Under the pieces are notes generated by a model. That model saw nothing but the letters and a program-made list of their open reading frames with translations, had not been told where the DNA came from and made no database searches. A program made the position numbers and the translations under genes. A DNA stretch of 64,000 bases from Actinomycetospora corticicola (lineage in GTDB: Bacteria > Actinomycetota > Actinomycetes > Mycobacteriales > Pseudonocardiaceae), in assembly GCF_013409505.1 (NCBI RefSeq), contig NZ_JACCBN010000001.1:3100001-3164000 (forward strand), given 5' to 3'. How positions within the stretch are numbered: position 1 is the first letter of the stretch; every line of letters starts with the position of its first letter. This document shows, one piece after another, positions 42,870 to 50,138 of this stretch.

Positions 42870-42944
42870 ATGTCGAAGCGTGCACGCCAGAAGCGGGACC
42901 GCAAGAAGAAGGGCGCGAACCACGGCAAGCGTCCCAACAGCTGA
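42870..42944 (+). CDS. 50S ribosomal protein bL37 (24 residues)
   Basis: Tiny basic protein MSKRARQKRDRKKKGANHG followed by KRPNS, matching the actinobacterial ribosomal protein bL37 found in mycobacterial ribosome structures (typically 24 residues ending GANHGKRPN-x). Start ATG 42870 has GGGAG eight bases upstream. A strong terminator follows 26 bp later, so it is a stand-alone transcription unit divergent from pdtaS. Easily missed because of its size. Confidence 0.9.
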   Translation: MSKRARQKRDRKKKGANHGKRPNS

Positions 42945-42970
42945 CGCGGTGTCGTTCCCCTCTCGGAACG

Positions 42971-43006
42971 ACGAAGGGCCCCCGGATCATTCCGGGGGCC
43001 CTTCGT
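42971..43006. terminator. Strong terminator between bL37 and rsrA
   Basis: Perfect 16-bp stem (ACGAAGGGCCCCCGGA) with loop TCAT between the convergent bL37 and rsrA genes. Confidence 0.85.
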
Positions 43007-43021
43007 GTGTCCGGGCCGGGA

Positions 43022-43363
43022 TCAGCCCCGGCGCCAGGTCTCCACGCGGGTGGAGTTGACCTCCACGACGGTGCCGCTCACCGTGTGCTCGACGCTGACC
43101 TGGGCCTGCTCGAGGACGGTCGACCGAATCCGCTCACGCAGCTTCTGGTGCAGCTCCTCGGGGGCGCGCTCGCCACCGCAGGTGCGGGCCAGGAGGGTCT
43201 TCACCTTCTCCTCGAGGCCGTAGCGCGCCAGGCACGGCCCGCACTCCTCCAGATGGCGGCGCAGCTGGGCGTCGCGCTCGGCGCCGCACTCGTGGTCGAG
43301 GAGCAGCCAGACCTCGGCGAGCACCTCGTCGCAGTCGGTCTCGTGGTGGTTGCCGCAGCTCAT
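43022..43363 (-). CDS. rsrA: Redox-sensitive zinc anti-sigma factor RsrA/RshA
   Basis: 113 residues. The ZAS metal motif is HLEECGPCL, with an additional Cys in the N-terminal CGNHHETDC; these ligate zinc and switch by disulfide formation in RsrA. The rest has [18 protein letters not shown] and a variable C-terminus. It binds SigR in reduced cells and lets go under thiol oxidation. ATG 43363 overlaps the sigR stop (ATGA), the classical sigR-rsrA operon. Confidence 0.93.
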   Translation of the reverse strand: MSCGNHHETDCDEVLAEVWLLLDHECGAERDAQLRRHLEECGPCLARYGLEEKVKTLLARTCGGERAPEELHQKLRERIRSTVLEQAQVSVEHTVSGTVVEVNSTRVETWRRG

Positions 43364-44028
43364 GCCTCGCTCACCCCGTTCCGGATGAACCCCCGGTCGC
43401 GCGCCGTGTCGGTCAGGGCCTCCCGCAGCTGCCGACGGCCGCGGTGCAGGCGCGACATCACGGTGCCGATCGGCGTCCCCATGATCTCGGCGATCTCCTT
43501 GTAGGCGAAGCCCTCGACGTCGGCGAGGTAGACCGCCATCCGGAAGTCGTCGGGCAGGGCCTGCAGCGCCTCGCGGATGTCGGTGTCCGGCAGCCGGTCC
43601 AACGCCTCGGCCTCGGCGCTCGGCAGGCCGGCCGACGAGTGCTCGGCCGACTGCGAGAGCTGGTAGTCGGTGATCTCGTCGGTCGAGTTCTGCTGCGGCT
43701 GCCGCTGCTTCTTGCGGTAGGTGTTGATGTAGGAGTTGGTGAGGATGCGGTAGAGCCAGGCCTTCAGGTTCGTCCCGGGCCGGAACGACGTGAAGGACGA
43801 GTAGGCCTTGAGCACCGTCTCCTGGACGAGGTCCTCCGCGTCGGGCGGGTTGCGGGTCATCCGCATCGCCGCCGCGTAGAGCTGGTCGACCATCGGCATC
43901 ACGTCGCGCTCGAAGCGTTCGGCGCGTGCGGCAACCGTCTCTGTCTCCAGGTCCGCGGGCGTGGAGCCGCCCTGCTGCACGTCGGTCGACGACTCGTCGA
44001 CCTCCGCCTGCTCGACCGCCTCGGACAC
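43360..44028 (-). CDS. sigR: Thiol-oxidative-stress sigma factor SigR/SigH
   Basis: 222 residues from GTG 44028, which has GAAGGGAG five bases upstream. Region 2: [38 protein letters not shown] and [27 protein letters not shown]; region 4: [50 protein letters not shown]. Near-identical blocks occur in mycobacterial SigH and streptomycete SigR. The frame stays open upstream to ATG 44160 ([16 protein letters not shown]), so a 44-residue longer isoform is possible; a SigR-type promoter ends at that ATG. Controlled by RsrA encoded just downstream. Confidence 0.94.
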   Translation of the reverse strand: MSEAVEQAEVDESSTDVQQGGSTPADLETETVAARAERFERDVMPMVDQLYAAAMRMTRNPPDAEDLVQETVLKAYSSFTSFRPGTNLKAWLYRILTNSYINTYRKKQRQPQQNSTDEITDYQLSQSAEHSSAGLPSAEAEALDRLPDTDIREALQALPDDFRMAVYLADVEGFAYKEIAEIMGTPIGTVMSRLHRGRRQLREALTDTARDRGFIRNGVSEA

Positions 44029-44169
44029 CGCACTCCCTTCGCGCCACCGCTCGACGATGACGTCGGATCGCGGCGAGGTTACCCCGGTGGGCGTGCGGAC
44101 ACCCCCCTCGTCGGGGATGCGGAGCCGGATCGGGGTCCGCTCCATCGTCATGGCTGGCATGTCCGTGTC

Positions 44170-44196
44170 AACACGGTCCGGGGTGCGCGTGTTCCC
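44170..44196 (-). promoter_or_regulatory. SigR-dependent autoregulatory promoter
   Basis: On the - strand GGGAAC (44196-44191), an 18-nt spacer, then GTT (44172-44170). This fits the known SigR consensus GGGAAY-N18/19-GTT. The predicted start point falls at about 44160, where an in-frame ATG of a longer SigR begins. Confidence 0.7.
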
Positions 44197-44205
44197 GCGT
44201 CCCCC

Positions 44206-44240
44206 CGTGGCAGGACAGCGTCGTCGCTGTCGTCCAGTGG
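44206..44240. repeat. Family A element, half-type copy
   Basis: GTGGCAGGACAGCGTCGTCG continues into CTGTCGTCCAGTGGCAGG: direct GTGGCAGG repeats flanking a small hairpin GACAGCG-TCGT-CGCTGTC (44214-44231). It resembles the palindromes at 1170 and 3933 and, read on the other strand, the copy at 49072. It lies between sigR (-) and ybaK (+) starts, so here it is not a terminator of converging genes. Confidence 0.6.
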
Positions 44241-44266
44241 CAGGGAGTCCACGTCCTCGTACGTCC

Positions 44267-44272
44267 TAGGCT
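44267..44272 (+). promoter_or_regulatory. -10 element of ybaK (leaderless)
   Basis: TAGGCT ends 6 nt before GTG 44279; no Shine-Dalgarno is present. Confidence 0.4.
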
Positions 44273-44278
44273 GCGCCC

Positions 44279-44767
44279 GTGGCCAAGCGATCCGCCGCCG
44301 GCACCCCGGCCCTCGCCCTGCTCGCGAAGGCCGGCGTCACGGTCACGACGCACACCTACGAGGCGCCGGGCGTCGCCGCGTACGGCACCGAGGCCGCGGA
44401 CGCGCTGGGCCTGGACCACGCGCGGGTGTTCAAGACCCTGGTGGCCGAGGTCGACGGGAAGCCGGTGCTCGCGATGGTCCCGGTGTCGGGCTCGCTCGAC
44501 CTCAAGGCGCTGGCCGCGGCGCGGGGCGGCAAGAAGGCGGTGATGGCCGACGTGGCGGTCGCCGAGCGGCTCACCGGGTCCGTCGCGGGCGGCATCTCCC
44601 CGCTCGGCTCGCGGACCCGTCTCCCGGTCGTCGTGGACTCCTCGGCGCTGCGCTTCGACACCGTCTTCTGCAGCGCCGGAAAGCGCGGCCTGCAGATGGA
44701 GATCGGCCCCTCCGACCTCGTCACGACGGCGGGGGCGACGACCGCCGCGGTCGCCTCCCCTGCGTGA
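44279..44767 (+). CDS. ybaK: Cys-tRNA(Pro)/Cys-tRNA(Cys) deacylase YbaK
   Basis: 162 residues of the YbaK/ProX editing-domain family. It hydrolyses mischarged Cys-tRNA(Pro). Conserved segments: HARVFKTLVAEVDGKPVLAMVPVSG and AAARGGKKAVMAD (catalytic Lys in VFKTL), then TGSVAGGISPLGSRTRLPVVVDSSAL and the C-terminal GKRGLQMEIGPSDLV. Start GTG 44279. The stop (44765-44767) is inside the operator-like dyad of the next gene. Mycobacteria carry YbaK homologues at the same position (Rv3224A/B). Confidence 0.92.
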   Translation: MAKRSAAGTPALALLAKAGVTVTTHTYEAPGVAAYGTEAADALGLDHARVFKTLVAEVDGKPVLAMVPVSGSLDLKALAAARGGKKAVMADVAVAERLTGSVAGGISPLGSRTRLPVVVDSSALRFDTVFCSAGKRGLQMEIGPSDLVTTAGATTAAVASPA

Positions 44768-44783
44768 CCGAACGGTTGGTTAC
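44764..44783. promoter_or_regulatory. Quasi-palindromic operator before TetR gene
   Basis: GTGACC-GAACGGTT-GGTTAC, arms matching at 5 of 6 positions. It overlaps the ybaK stop and the putative -10 TACCCT (44781-44786) that lies 6 nt before ATG 44793. Probable autoregulation site of the TetR protein. Confidence 0.45.
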
Positions 44784-44792
44784 CCTCCCGGG

Positions 44793-45365
44793 ATGCCGAA
44801 GGACGGGAGCGCGACCCGGCGGCGCCTGCTCGACGCGGCGACCGCGGAGTTCGCCGCGCGGGGGATCGCCGGGGCGCGGGTCGACCGCATCGCCGCCGCG
44901 GCCGAGGCGAACAAGGCCCAGATCTACGCGTGGTTCGACTCGAAGGACGGGCTGTTCGACGCCGTCTTCCACGAGCACCTCGCCCTGATCGTCGACCTCG
45001 TCCCGTTCGACGCGCGCGACCTCCCGGGCTACGCGGTCCGCCTCTACGACGCCTACCTCGAGCAGCCGGCGGTGATCCTGCTGGCGGTCTGGGCGCGGCT
45101 CGAGCGCGTCCCCACCGGGGACCTGCTCACCGCCGTCACCGACGAGGTCGCCCGCAAGCTCGACGCGGTCCGCGCGGCGCAGGCGGAGGGCCTCGTCGAC
45201 CCCGCCTACGCGGCGGAGGACGTGTACTCGCTCGTCATCGCCCTGTCCATGACGTGGTCGCCGGCGGCCACCGTGATCGCCGCCGCGCCCGGGGACGCCG
45301 AACGCGACCACACCCGTCGTCGGGAAGCCCTGGCGCGGGCGGTGCGGGGGGCGCTCGGCCCCTGA
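44793..45365 (+). CDS. TetR family transcriptional regulator
   Basis: 190 residues. N-terminal HTH: TRRRLLDAATAEFAARGIAGARVDRIAAAAEANKAQIYAWFDSKDGLFDAVF, a typical TetR_N domain (residues ~8-60). The C-terminal domain has the TetR_C-like LIVDLVPFDARDLPGYAVRLYDAYLEQPAVI. Likely leaderless (TACCCT six bases before ATG). The lipoprotein gene follows 55 bp downstream on the same strand; targets are unknown apart from a probable self-binding site. Confidence 0.88.
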   Translation: MPKDGSATRRRLLDAATAEFAARGIAGARVDRIAAAAEANKAQIYAWFDSKDGLFDAVFHEHLALIVDLVPFDARDLPGYAVRLYDAYLEQPAVILLAVWARLERVPTGDLLTAVTDEVARKLDAVRAAQAEGLVDPAYAAEDVYSLVIALSMTWSPAATVIAAAPGDAERDHTRRREALARAVRGALGP

Positions 45366-45420
45366 CCCGATCGGAGTACGCAGCCGGGACTGCGCCGGTC
45401 GGGCCGGTCTACTGGGCCGT

Positions 45421-46266
45421 ATGCGCGTGTTCGTCGTCGTCCTCGTGCTCCTGGGCGTGCTGTCCGGGTGTACCTCCCTGGGGCTCGGCCGGGACGACAC
45501 CGCGGCCGGGCAGGCGGCCCGCCCGGGCGCAACGACCGACGCGGGCGCGGCCGAGTCGATCCGCACCGCCGCCCGGGCGACCGCGGCGGCGGACGGCGCG
45601 ACGGTCCGCGTCGCCTCCTCCGGTCCCGCTCGCGACCGCTCGATCACGACGACGGGCTCGGGCGTCCTGGACTTCCGCGGCCGGACCGCGTCGACCGCGC
45701 TGCGCCTCGGGGACCTGGGGCGGGTGGACGCGCTCGCCGTCGGGCGGACCGCCTACGGGGCCCTGCCGCCGCGCGCCATCAACGACATCTCCCGGGGCCG
45801 TCAGTGGGTCGCGGTCGCCCTCGACGACGTGGACACCGGTCTGTTCGCCGACACGGTCATCCAGCTCGGCTACGGCCTGACGGGCAACCCCGCGGACCTG
45901 ATGACGCTCCTGCTGGCGATCCGCGACGAGGTCGTGGTGGTCGGGCCGGAGACGATCGCCGACGTCCCGACCGTCCACCTGCGCGGCACCGTCGACCTGG
46001 CCCGGCTGCGGGCCATCGCGCCGGACCTCGGTCCGGTGGTGGACCGGGCCCGGACCGAGCTCCAGCTGACGACGCTGCCGGTCGACGTGTGGCTCGACAC
46101 CGAGGGCAAGGTCCGGCAGGTCACCGAGACGCTCGTCCCGGGGCAGGCCTCGACCACGACGACGCTGACCGACCTGCTCCCCCAGGCGACCGTCGTCGCA
46201 CCGCCCGCGGAGATCGTGCGCGACCTCTTCCGGGAGCTCCGGGCGCGGGGTGGCTTCGCCCCGTGA
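45421..46266 (+). CDS. LppX/LprAFG-type lipoprotein
   Basis: 281 residues. Signal peptide MRVFVVVLVLLGVLSG with lipobox LSGC (Cys-17), so the mature protein is lipid-anchored outside the membrane. The body fits the actinobacterial LppX_LprAFG fold, a half-barrel that carries lipids: GSGVLDFRGRTASTALRLGDLG, AINDISRGRQWV and late LPVDVWLDTEGKVRQVTETL. It may carry a lipid or glycolipid between membrane and envelope. The TGA stop lies in GTGAGCAC, a degenerate copy of the palindrome families found elsewhere. Confidence 0.8.
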   Translation: MRVFVVVLVLLGVLSGCTSLGLGRDDTAAGQAARPGATTDAGAAESIRTAARATAAADGATVRVASSGPARDRSITTTGSGVLDFRGRTASTALRLGDLGRVDALAVGRTAYGALPPRAINDISRGRQWVAVALDDVDTGLFADTVIQLGYGLTGNPADLMTLLLAIRDEVVVVGPETIADVPTVHLRGTVDLARLRAIAPDLGPVVDRARTELQLTTLPVDVWLDTEGKVRQVTETLVPGQASTTTTLTDLLPQATVVAPPAEIVRDLFRELRARGGFAP

Positions 46267-46302
46267 GCACTCATCCGTGTCCTGGCCCGGATTTCTACCC
46301 AC
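46263..46302. repeat. Degenerate family B/C palindrome with both stop codons
   Basis: Starts GTGAGCACTCATCCG and ends CGGATTTCTACCCAC; the outer and inner parts still pair, with mismatches between. The TGA of the lipoprotein gene (46264-46266) and the TAG of the convergent hydrolase gene (46295-46297 on the - strand) both lie inside it. Confidence 0.5.
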
Positions 46303-46912
46303 AGGGCGGCGCCACCTGCGCGATCCACGGGGCGACCGCGTCGCGGACCGGGCCCTGGGCACGCAGCGAGTGGTCCCCGCGCACGGTGACCACCTCGCGG
46401 TGCGCGGCGACCGGCGGGACCCCGAAACGGTCGCGGTCACCGGAGACGGCCAGCGCCGGGATGCCGGCCGCGTCGACGGCGTCGATCTCGGGCGAGCGGT
46501 CGGGCCGGGTGCCGTCCTTGCGGGCCGGGGCCAGCAGCGGGAAGGCCAGCGCCAGGACACCGACCGGACGCGGGTCCGCCACGACCGCCCCGCGGCACGC
46601 CACCCGCGCACCGGACGACCGGCCGCCGTGGACCTGCGGCACCCCCGGGAAGCGCGCGGTGAGCTCGGTCAGCACGCAGGCCCACGCCTCGTCGAGCTGC
46701 GGCGCCCGCGGCGGCGCCTTCCGACCGGCGACGCGGTAGGGCTGCAGGACCCGCGCGGCGACGAAGCCCGGTGCGGCCGCGACCGCCGCGAGCAGGTCGG
46801 GCGCCTCGATCCCCCCGCCCGCGCCGTGCCCGAGCACGAGCAGGCCACGCGGCTCGCCGTCGGGATGGTCGATCACCACCTCGGCCGGGCCGTGCGGGGT
46901 CTCGACGATCAC
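46295..46912 (-). CDS. Alpha/beta hydrolase (KANL3/Tex30-like)
   Basis: 205 residues. LVLGHGAGGG is the oxyanion region, GGRSSGARVA the nucleophile elbow (Ser-Gly pattern GxSxG as RSSGA), VSGDRDRFG supplies the acid and RGDHSLR the His. Short alpha/beta hydrolases of this form (dienelactone hydrolase-like) are common and poorly characterised; substrate unknown. Start GTG 46912 overlaps the SRAP gene stop (GTGA). The stop TAG lies in the degenerate palindrome shared with the lipoprotein gene. Confidence 0.82.
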   Translation of the reverse strand: MIVETPHGPAEVVIDHPDGEPRGLLVLGHGAGGGIEAPDLLAAVAAAPGFVAARVLQPYRVAGRKAPPRAPQLDEAWACVLTELTARFPGVPQVHGGRSSGARVACRGAVVADPRPVGVLALAFPLLAPARKDGTRPDRSPEIDAVDAAGIPALAVSGDRDRFGVPPVAAHREVVTVRGDHSLRAQGPVRDAVAPWIAQVAPPCG

Positions 46913-47667
46913 GACGGGTTGACGGCTTCCAGGTCGAGGCCCTGCTGCTCGGGCTCCTCGTGGGCCTCCTCGATCAGCTCGGCGCCGTGGTTGCGCACGT
47001 TGTTGACCATCGAGGACACCTGGCGCATCCCGATCGCGGCCACCACCTCCTCGGAGGGGACCAGGAGGTCGGTGACGTCGTCGGCGTCGGGGTCCAGCCA
47101 GGCCGCCCAGCTCTCCCGCGGCAGCACCAGCGGCATGCGGTGGTGGATCTCGGTGAGCACGCCCGCGGAGGCCGTCGTCACCACCGTCGTCGAGATCAGC
47201 GGCGGCTCACCCTTCGCGGGCCGCCACGTCTCCCACAACCCGGCGAGCGCGAGCGGGCGCCCGTCGTCGTAGCTCATGAAGTACGGCGTCTTCTGCTTGC
47301 CGTCGCGCAGCCACTCGTACCAGCCGTCGGCCGGCAGGAGGCAGCGCCGGGAAGCGGCCGCGCGGCGGAACGCGGGCTTCTCGGTGAGCGACTCGGCCCG
47401 CGCGTTGATCATCTTGTTGCCGACCGACAGGTCCTTCGCCCACGACGGCACGAGGCCCCACCGCATGGCGCGCAGCGAACGCTCCACCGTCGACGGGTCG
47501 GGCGTGCCGTCGTCGGCGCGGGGATGGCGGTCGACGACGGCCGGGACGGTGAGGGTGGGCGCGACGTTGTACTCCGGCCCGATCGCCTCGCCGCCGGTCT
47601 CGTCGCGCGCGTCGAACTCCGCGGCCAGGTCGGCCGGGTCCTTGGCCAGGGCGTAGCGACCGCACAT
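46909..47667 (-). CDS. SRAP-domain protein (YedK/HMCES)
   Basis: 252 residues. Starts MCGRYALAKDP: after Met removal Cys-2 forms the thiazolidine crosslink to abasic sites in single-stranded DNA. Other SRAP landmarks: NVAPTLTVPAV, WGLVPSWAKDLSVGNKMINARAESL, CLLPADGWYEW, AGLWETW and IHHRMPLVLP with the catalytic His. Protects abasic sites and self-reverses. Divergent from aroA with 28 bp between starts, as Rv3226c/Rv3227 in M. tuberculosis. Start ATG 47667. Confidence 0.94.
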   Translation of the reverse strand: MCGRYALAKDPADLAAEFDARDETGGEAIGPEYNVAPTLTVPAVVDRHPRADDGTPDPSTVERSLRAMRWGLVPSWAKDLSVGNKMINARAESLTEKPAFRRAAASRRCLLPADGWYEWLRDGKQKTPYFMSYDDGRPLALAGLWETWRPAKGEPPLISTTVVTTASAGVLTEIHHRMPLVLPRESWAAWLDPDADDVTDLLVPSEEVVAAIGMRQVSSMVNNVRNHGAELIEEAHEEPEQQGLDLEAVNPS

Positions 47668-47695
47668 GGTTCCCGATCCTGCCAGGATGAGGGCC

Positions 47696-49063
47696 ATGAC
47701 CGCGTGGAGCGCCCCGACCGCCGACGGCCCGGTGCACGGCACGGTCGCCGTCCCCGGCTCGAAGTCGATCACCAACCGGGCCCTGCTCCTCGCCGCGCTC
47801 GCCACCGACGGGGTGACGCGCACCGTCTCCGGCGCCGCACGCTCGCGCGACACGACGCTGATGGTCGACGGCCTCGCCGCCCTGGGGGTCGACACGGCCA
47901 CCGCTCCGGGCCGCGACGGCACGCTCGACGTCACGATCACCGCCCCCGCCCACCTGCGGGGAGGGCGGGTCGACTGCGGGCTCGCCGGCACGGTCATGCG
48001 GTTCCTCCCCCCGGCGGCCGCCCTGGCCGACGGTCCGGTGGAGTTCGACGGCGACCCGCACGCCCGGACCCGCCCGATGGGCGGCGTGCTCGAGGGCCTG
48101 CGCGGGCTCGACGTCGCCCTGGAGCCTGCCGACGCGGACCGCCTGCCGTTCACCGTCCTCGGCCGCGGCGGTGTGCGCGGAGGCGCGGTGACCGTCGACG
48201 CGTCGGCGTCCTCGCAGTTCGTCTCCGGCCTGCTGCTCTCCGGGCCCCGGTACGACGCCGGGCTCGCGGTCACCTCCTCGACGCCGGTCCCCTCGCTCCC
48301 CCACGTCGACATGACCGTGACGATGCTGCGCCTGGCGGGTGTCACGGTGACGTCGGAGGACTCGCGCTGGGCGGTCTCGGCGGGGCCGATCACGCCGGAC
48401 CCGCGTTTCGTCGTGGAGCCCGACCTCTCGGGGGCGGCGGTCTACCTCGCCGCCGCGATGATCACCGGCGGGCGGGTGACGGTGGCGGGCTGGCCGGAGC
48501 GGCGGCCCGGGGCGAACCCGGAGCGGCACACGCAGTCCCGCCACGACCTGCCCGACCTGCAGCCGCTCGGCGCCGTCCGCCGCGCGCTCGAGGCGTTCGG
48601 GGCGACGGTCTCCGAGGGCCCCGACGGCCTGACGGCGCAGGGGCCCGACCGGCTCTCGGGCGCGGACGTCGACCTCGGCGAGATCGGCGAGCTCACCCCG
48701 ACCGTCACGGCGCTGGCCATCGTGGCCTCGCTCGGCGGGCACGCCTCGCGGCTGCGCGGGGTCGCGCACATCCGCGGCCACGAGACCGACCGGCTCGCCG
48801 CGCTCGCCGCCGAGGCCGCGGCGATCGGCGCGCACGTCGCCGAGACCGAGGACGGTCTGGAGGTGCACCCGCCGTCGGGACCGCTGCGCCCGACCCGCCC
48901 GTGGGGCGCCTACGCCGACCACCGGATGGCGACGGCGGGCGCGCTGGTCGGCCTGGTGGTGCCCGGGCTGGAGATCGACGACGTGGCGGCGACGGGCAAG
49001 ACCCTGCCGGACTTCGCGGACGACTGGTCGACGCTGGTGCGCGGGGCGGGGATCCCGGCGTGA
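47696..49063 (+). CDS. aroA: 3-phosphoshikimate 1-carboxyvinyltransferase (EPSP synthase)
   Basis: 455 residues. Sixth step of the shikimate pathway: PEP plus shikimate-3-phosphate. VAVPGSKSITNRALLLAALA (~13-32) and GLAGTVMRFLPP (~95) bind substrate; the C-terminal half has GELTPTVTALAIVAS, GHETDRLAALAAEA and WGAYADHRMATAGAL. Compared with mycobacterial AroA there is an extra stretch of about 14 residues (ERRPGANPERHTQSRHD) after VTVAGWP. Start ATG 47696 has AGGA eight bases upstream; ATG 47687 and 47666 are earlier in frame. Followed by a family A element and rsgA. Confidence 0.95.
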   Translation: MTAWSAPTADGPVHGTVAVPGSKSITNRALLLAALATDGVTRTVSGAARSRDTTLMVDGLAALGVDTATAPGRDGTLDVTITAPAHLRGGRVDCGLAGTVMRFLPPAAALADGPVEFDGDPHARTRPMGGVLEGLRGLDVALEPADADRLPFTVLGRGGVRGGAVTVDASASSQFVSGLLLSGPRYDAGLAVTSSTPVPSLPHVDMTVTMLRLAGVTVTSEDSRWAVSAGPITPDPRFVVEPDLSGAAVYLAAAMITGGRVTVAGWPERRPGANPERHTQSRHDLPDLQPLGAVRRALEAFGATVSEGPDGLTAQGPDRLSGADVDLGEIGELTPTVTALAIVASLGGHASRLRGVAHIRGHETDRLAALAAEAAAIGAHVAETEDGLEVHPPSGPLRPTRPWGAYADHRMATAGALVGLVVPGLEIDDVAATGKTLPDFADDWSTLVRGAGIPA

Positions 49064-49071
49064 CGATGCGG

Positions 49072-49119
49072 CTCTCCTGCCACTGGATGACAGCAACGAC
49101 GCTCTGCTGCCACCGGGGG
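49072..49119. repeat. Family A element between aroA and rsgA
   Basis: CTCTCCTGCCACTGGATGAC leads into AGCAACGACGCTCTGCTG and CCACCGGGGG. It contains the AACGACGCT core of the palindromes at 1170 and 3933 but here as a single half with flanking direct CTGCCAC repeats. It lies between two genes in the same direction and includes the rsgA Shine-Dalgarno region. Confidence 0.6.
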
Positions 49120-49124
49120 ACGCG

Positions 49125-50138
49125 ATGAGCCCCCGCAGCGCCGCCGGGCGGTACGACGAGAGCGACGTCCGGATCCGGCCGGGCAAGGGCACCCGGCCCC
49201 GCTCCAAGCGCCGACCCGAGCACGCCGACGCGCGGCCGGCGATGGTCGTGGGCGTCGACCGCGGCCGCTGGACGTGCGCGCCGGACGACGAGCCGGAGGT
49301 CCGGATCATCGCGATGCGGGCCCGCGAGATGGGGCGCACCCCGGTGGTCGTGGGCGACCACGTGGACCTCGTCGGCGACACCACGGGCGCCGACGACACC
49401 CTCGCCCGGATCGTGCGCGTCGCCGACCGCACGAGCGTCCTGCGCCGCACCGCCGACGACACCGACCCCTACGAGCGCATCGTCGTCGCGAACGCCGACA
49501 AGCTCGTCATCGTCACCGCCCTCGCCGACCCGGTGCCCCGCACCGGCTTCGTCGACCGCTGCCTCGTCGCGGCCTACGCCGGCGGCCTCACCCCCGTGCT
49601 GTGCCTGACGAAGGCCGACCTCGCCGACCCGGGCCCCTTCGCCGCCGAGTACGCCGAGCTCGACCTCCCCGTCGTCGTGACCCGCTCCGACGAGGACCCC
49701 GGACCGCTGCGCGCGGTCCTGCGCGACCAGGTGTCGGCGCTGATCGGACACTCCGGCGTCGGCAAGTCGACGCTGGTCAACGCCCTGGTCCCGGATGCGG
49801 AGCGCGCGGTCGGGGTCGTCAGCGGGGTCGGCAAGGGGCGGCACACGTCCACCTCGGCGGTGGCGCTGAGCCTTCCCGACGGCGGATGGGTGGTCGACAC
49901 CCCCGGCGTGCGGTCCTTCGGGCTCGCGCACATCTCCCCCGACGACGTCGTGGCCGCCTTCGGCGACCTCGCGACCGCCGTCGAGAACTGCCCGCGCGGG
50001 TGCTCCCACCTCGGCCCGCCCGCCGACCCGGAGTGCGCGCTCGACCCGCTGGTCGAGTCCGGCGCGCTCTCGGCCGGTCGGCTGGACGCGCTGCGCCGCG
50101 TGCTCACGGCGCTGCGCACCCCCGCCTGGGAGATCTAG
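49125..50138 (+). CDS. rsgA: Ribosome small subunit-dependent GTPase RsgA
   Basis: 337 residues; circularly permuted GTPase that checks 30S maturation. Order OB-like domain, then G4 (CLTKADLADP, ~163), G1 (GHSGVGKSTLVNAL, ~209-222), G2/G3 (KGRHTSTS, DTPGVRSFGL), and a C-terminal zinc knuckle: CPRGCSHLGPPADPECAL (Cys, Cys, His, Cys). Start ATG 49125 with GGGGGA upstream. Follows aroA as in mycobacteria (Rv3227/Rv3228). Its stop TAG shares a CTAG with the convergent lipase stop. Confidence 0.93.
   Translation: MSPRSAAGRYDESDVRIRPGKGTRPRSKRRPEHADARPAMVVGVDRGRWTCAPDDEPEVRIIAMRAREMGRTPVVVGDHVDLVGDTTGADDTLARIVRVADRTSVLRRTADDTDPYERIVVANADKLVIVTALADPVPRTGFVDRCLVAAYAGGLTPVLCLTKADLADPGPFAAEYAELDLPVVVTRSDEDPGPLRAVLRDQVSALIGHSGVGKSTLVNALVPDAERAVGVVSGVGKGRHTSTSAVALSLPDGGWVVDTPGVRSFGLAHISPDDVVAAFGDLATAVENCPRGCSHLGPPADPECALDPLVESGALSAGRLDALRRVLTALRTPAWEI

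Noticed and set aside
45406..45411. Leaderless -10 (TACTGG) before the lipoprotein ATG 45421
   Set aside because: Lacks the final T of TANNNT and is not well spaced.
1107..49128. Peptide-like repeat GKRRCC...TATTLSCH seen in several unrelated reading frames
   Set aside because: It is the translation of the intergenic family A DNA repeat, not a protein motif.
46771..49128. Very long + strand frame across the hydrolase, SRAP and aroA genes
   Set aside because: Shadow of the three real genes; includes their boundaries and has no domain.
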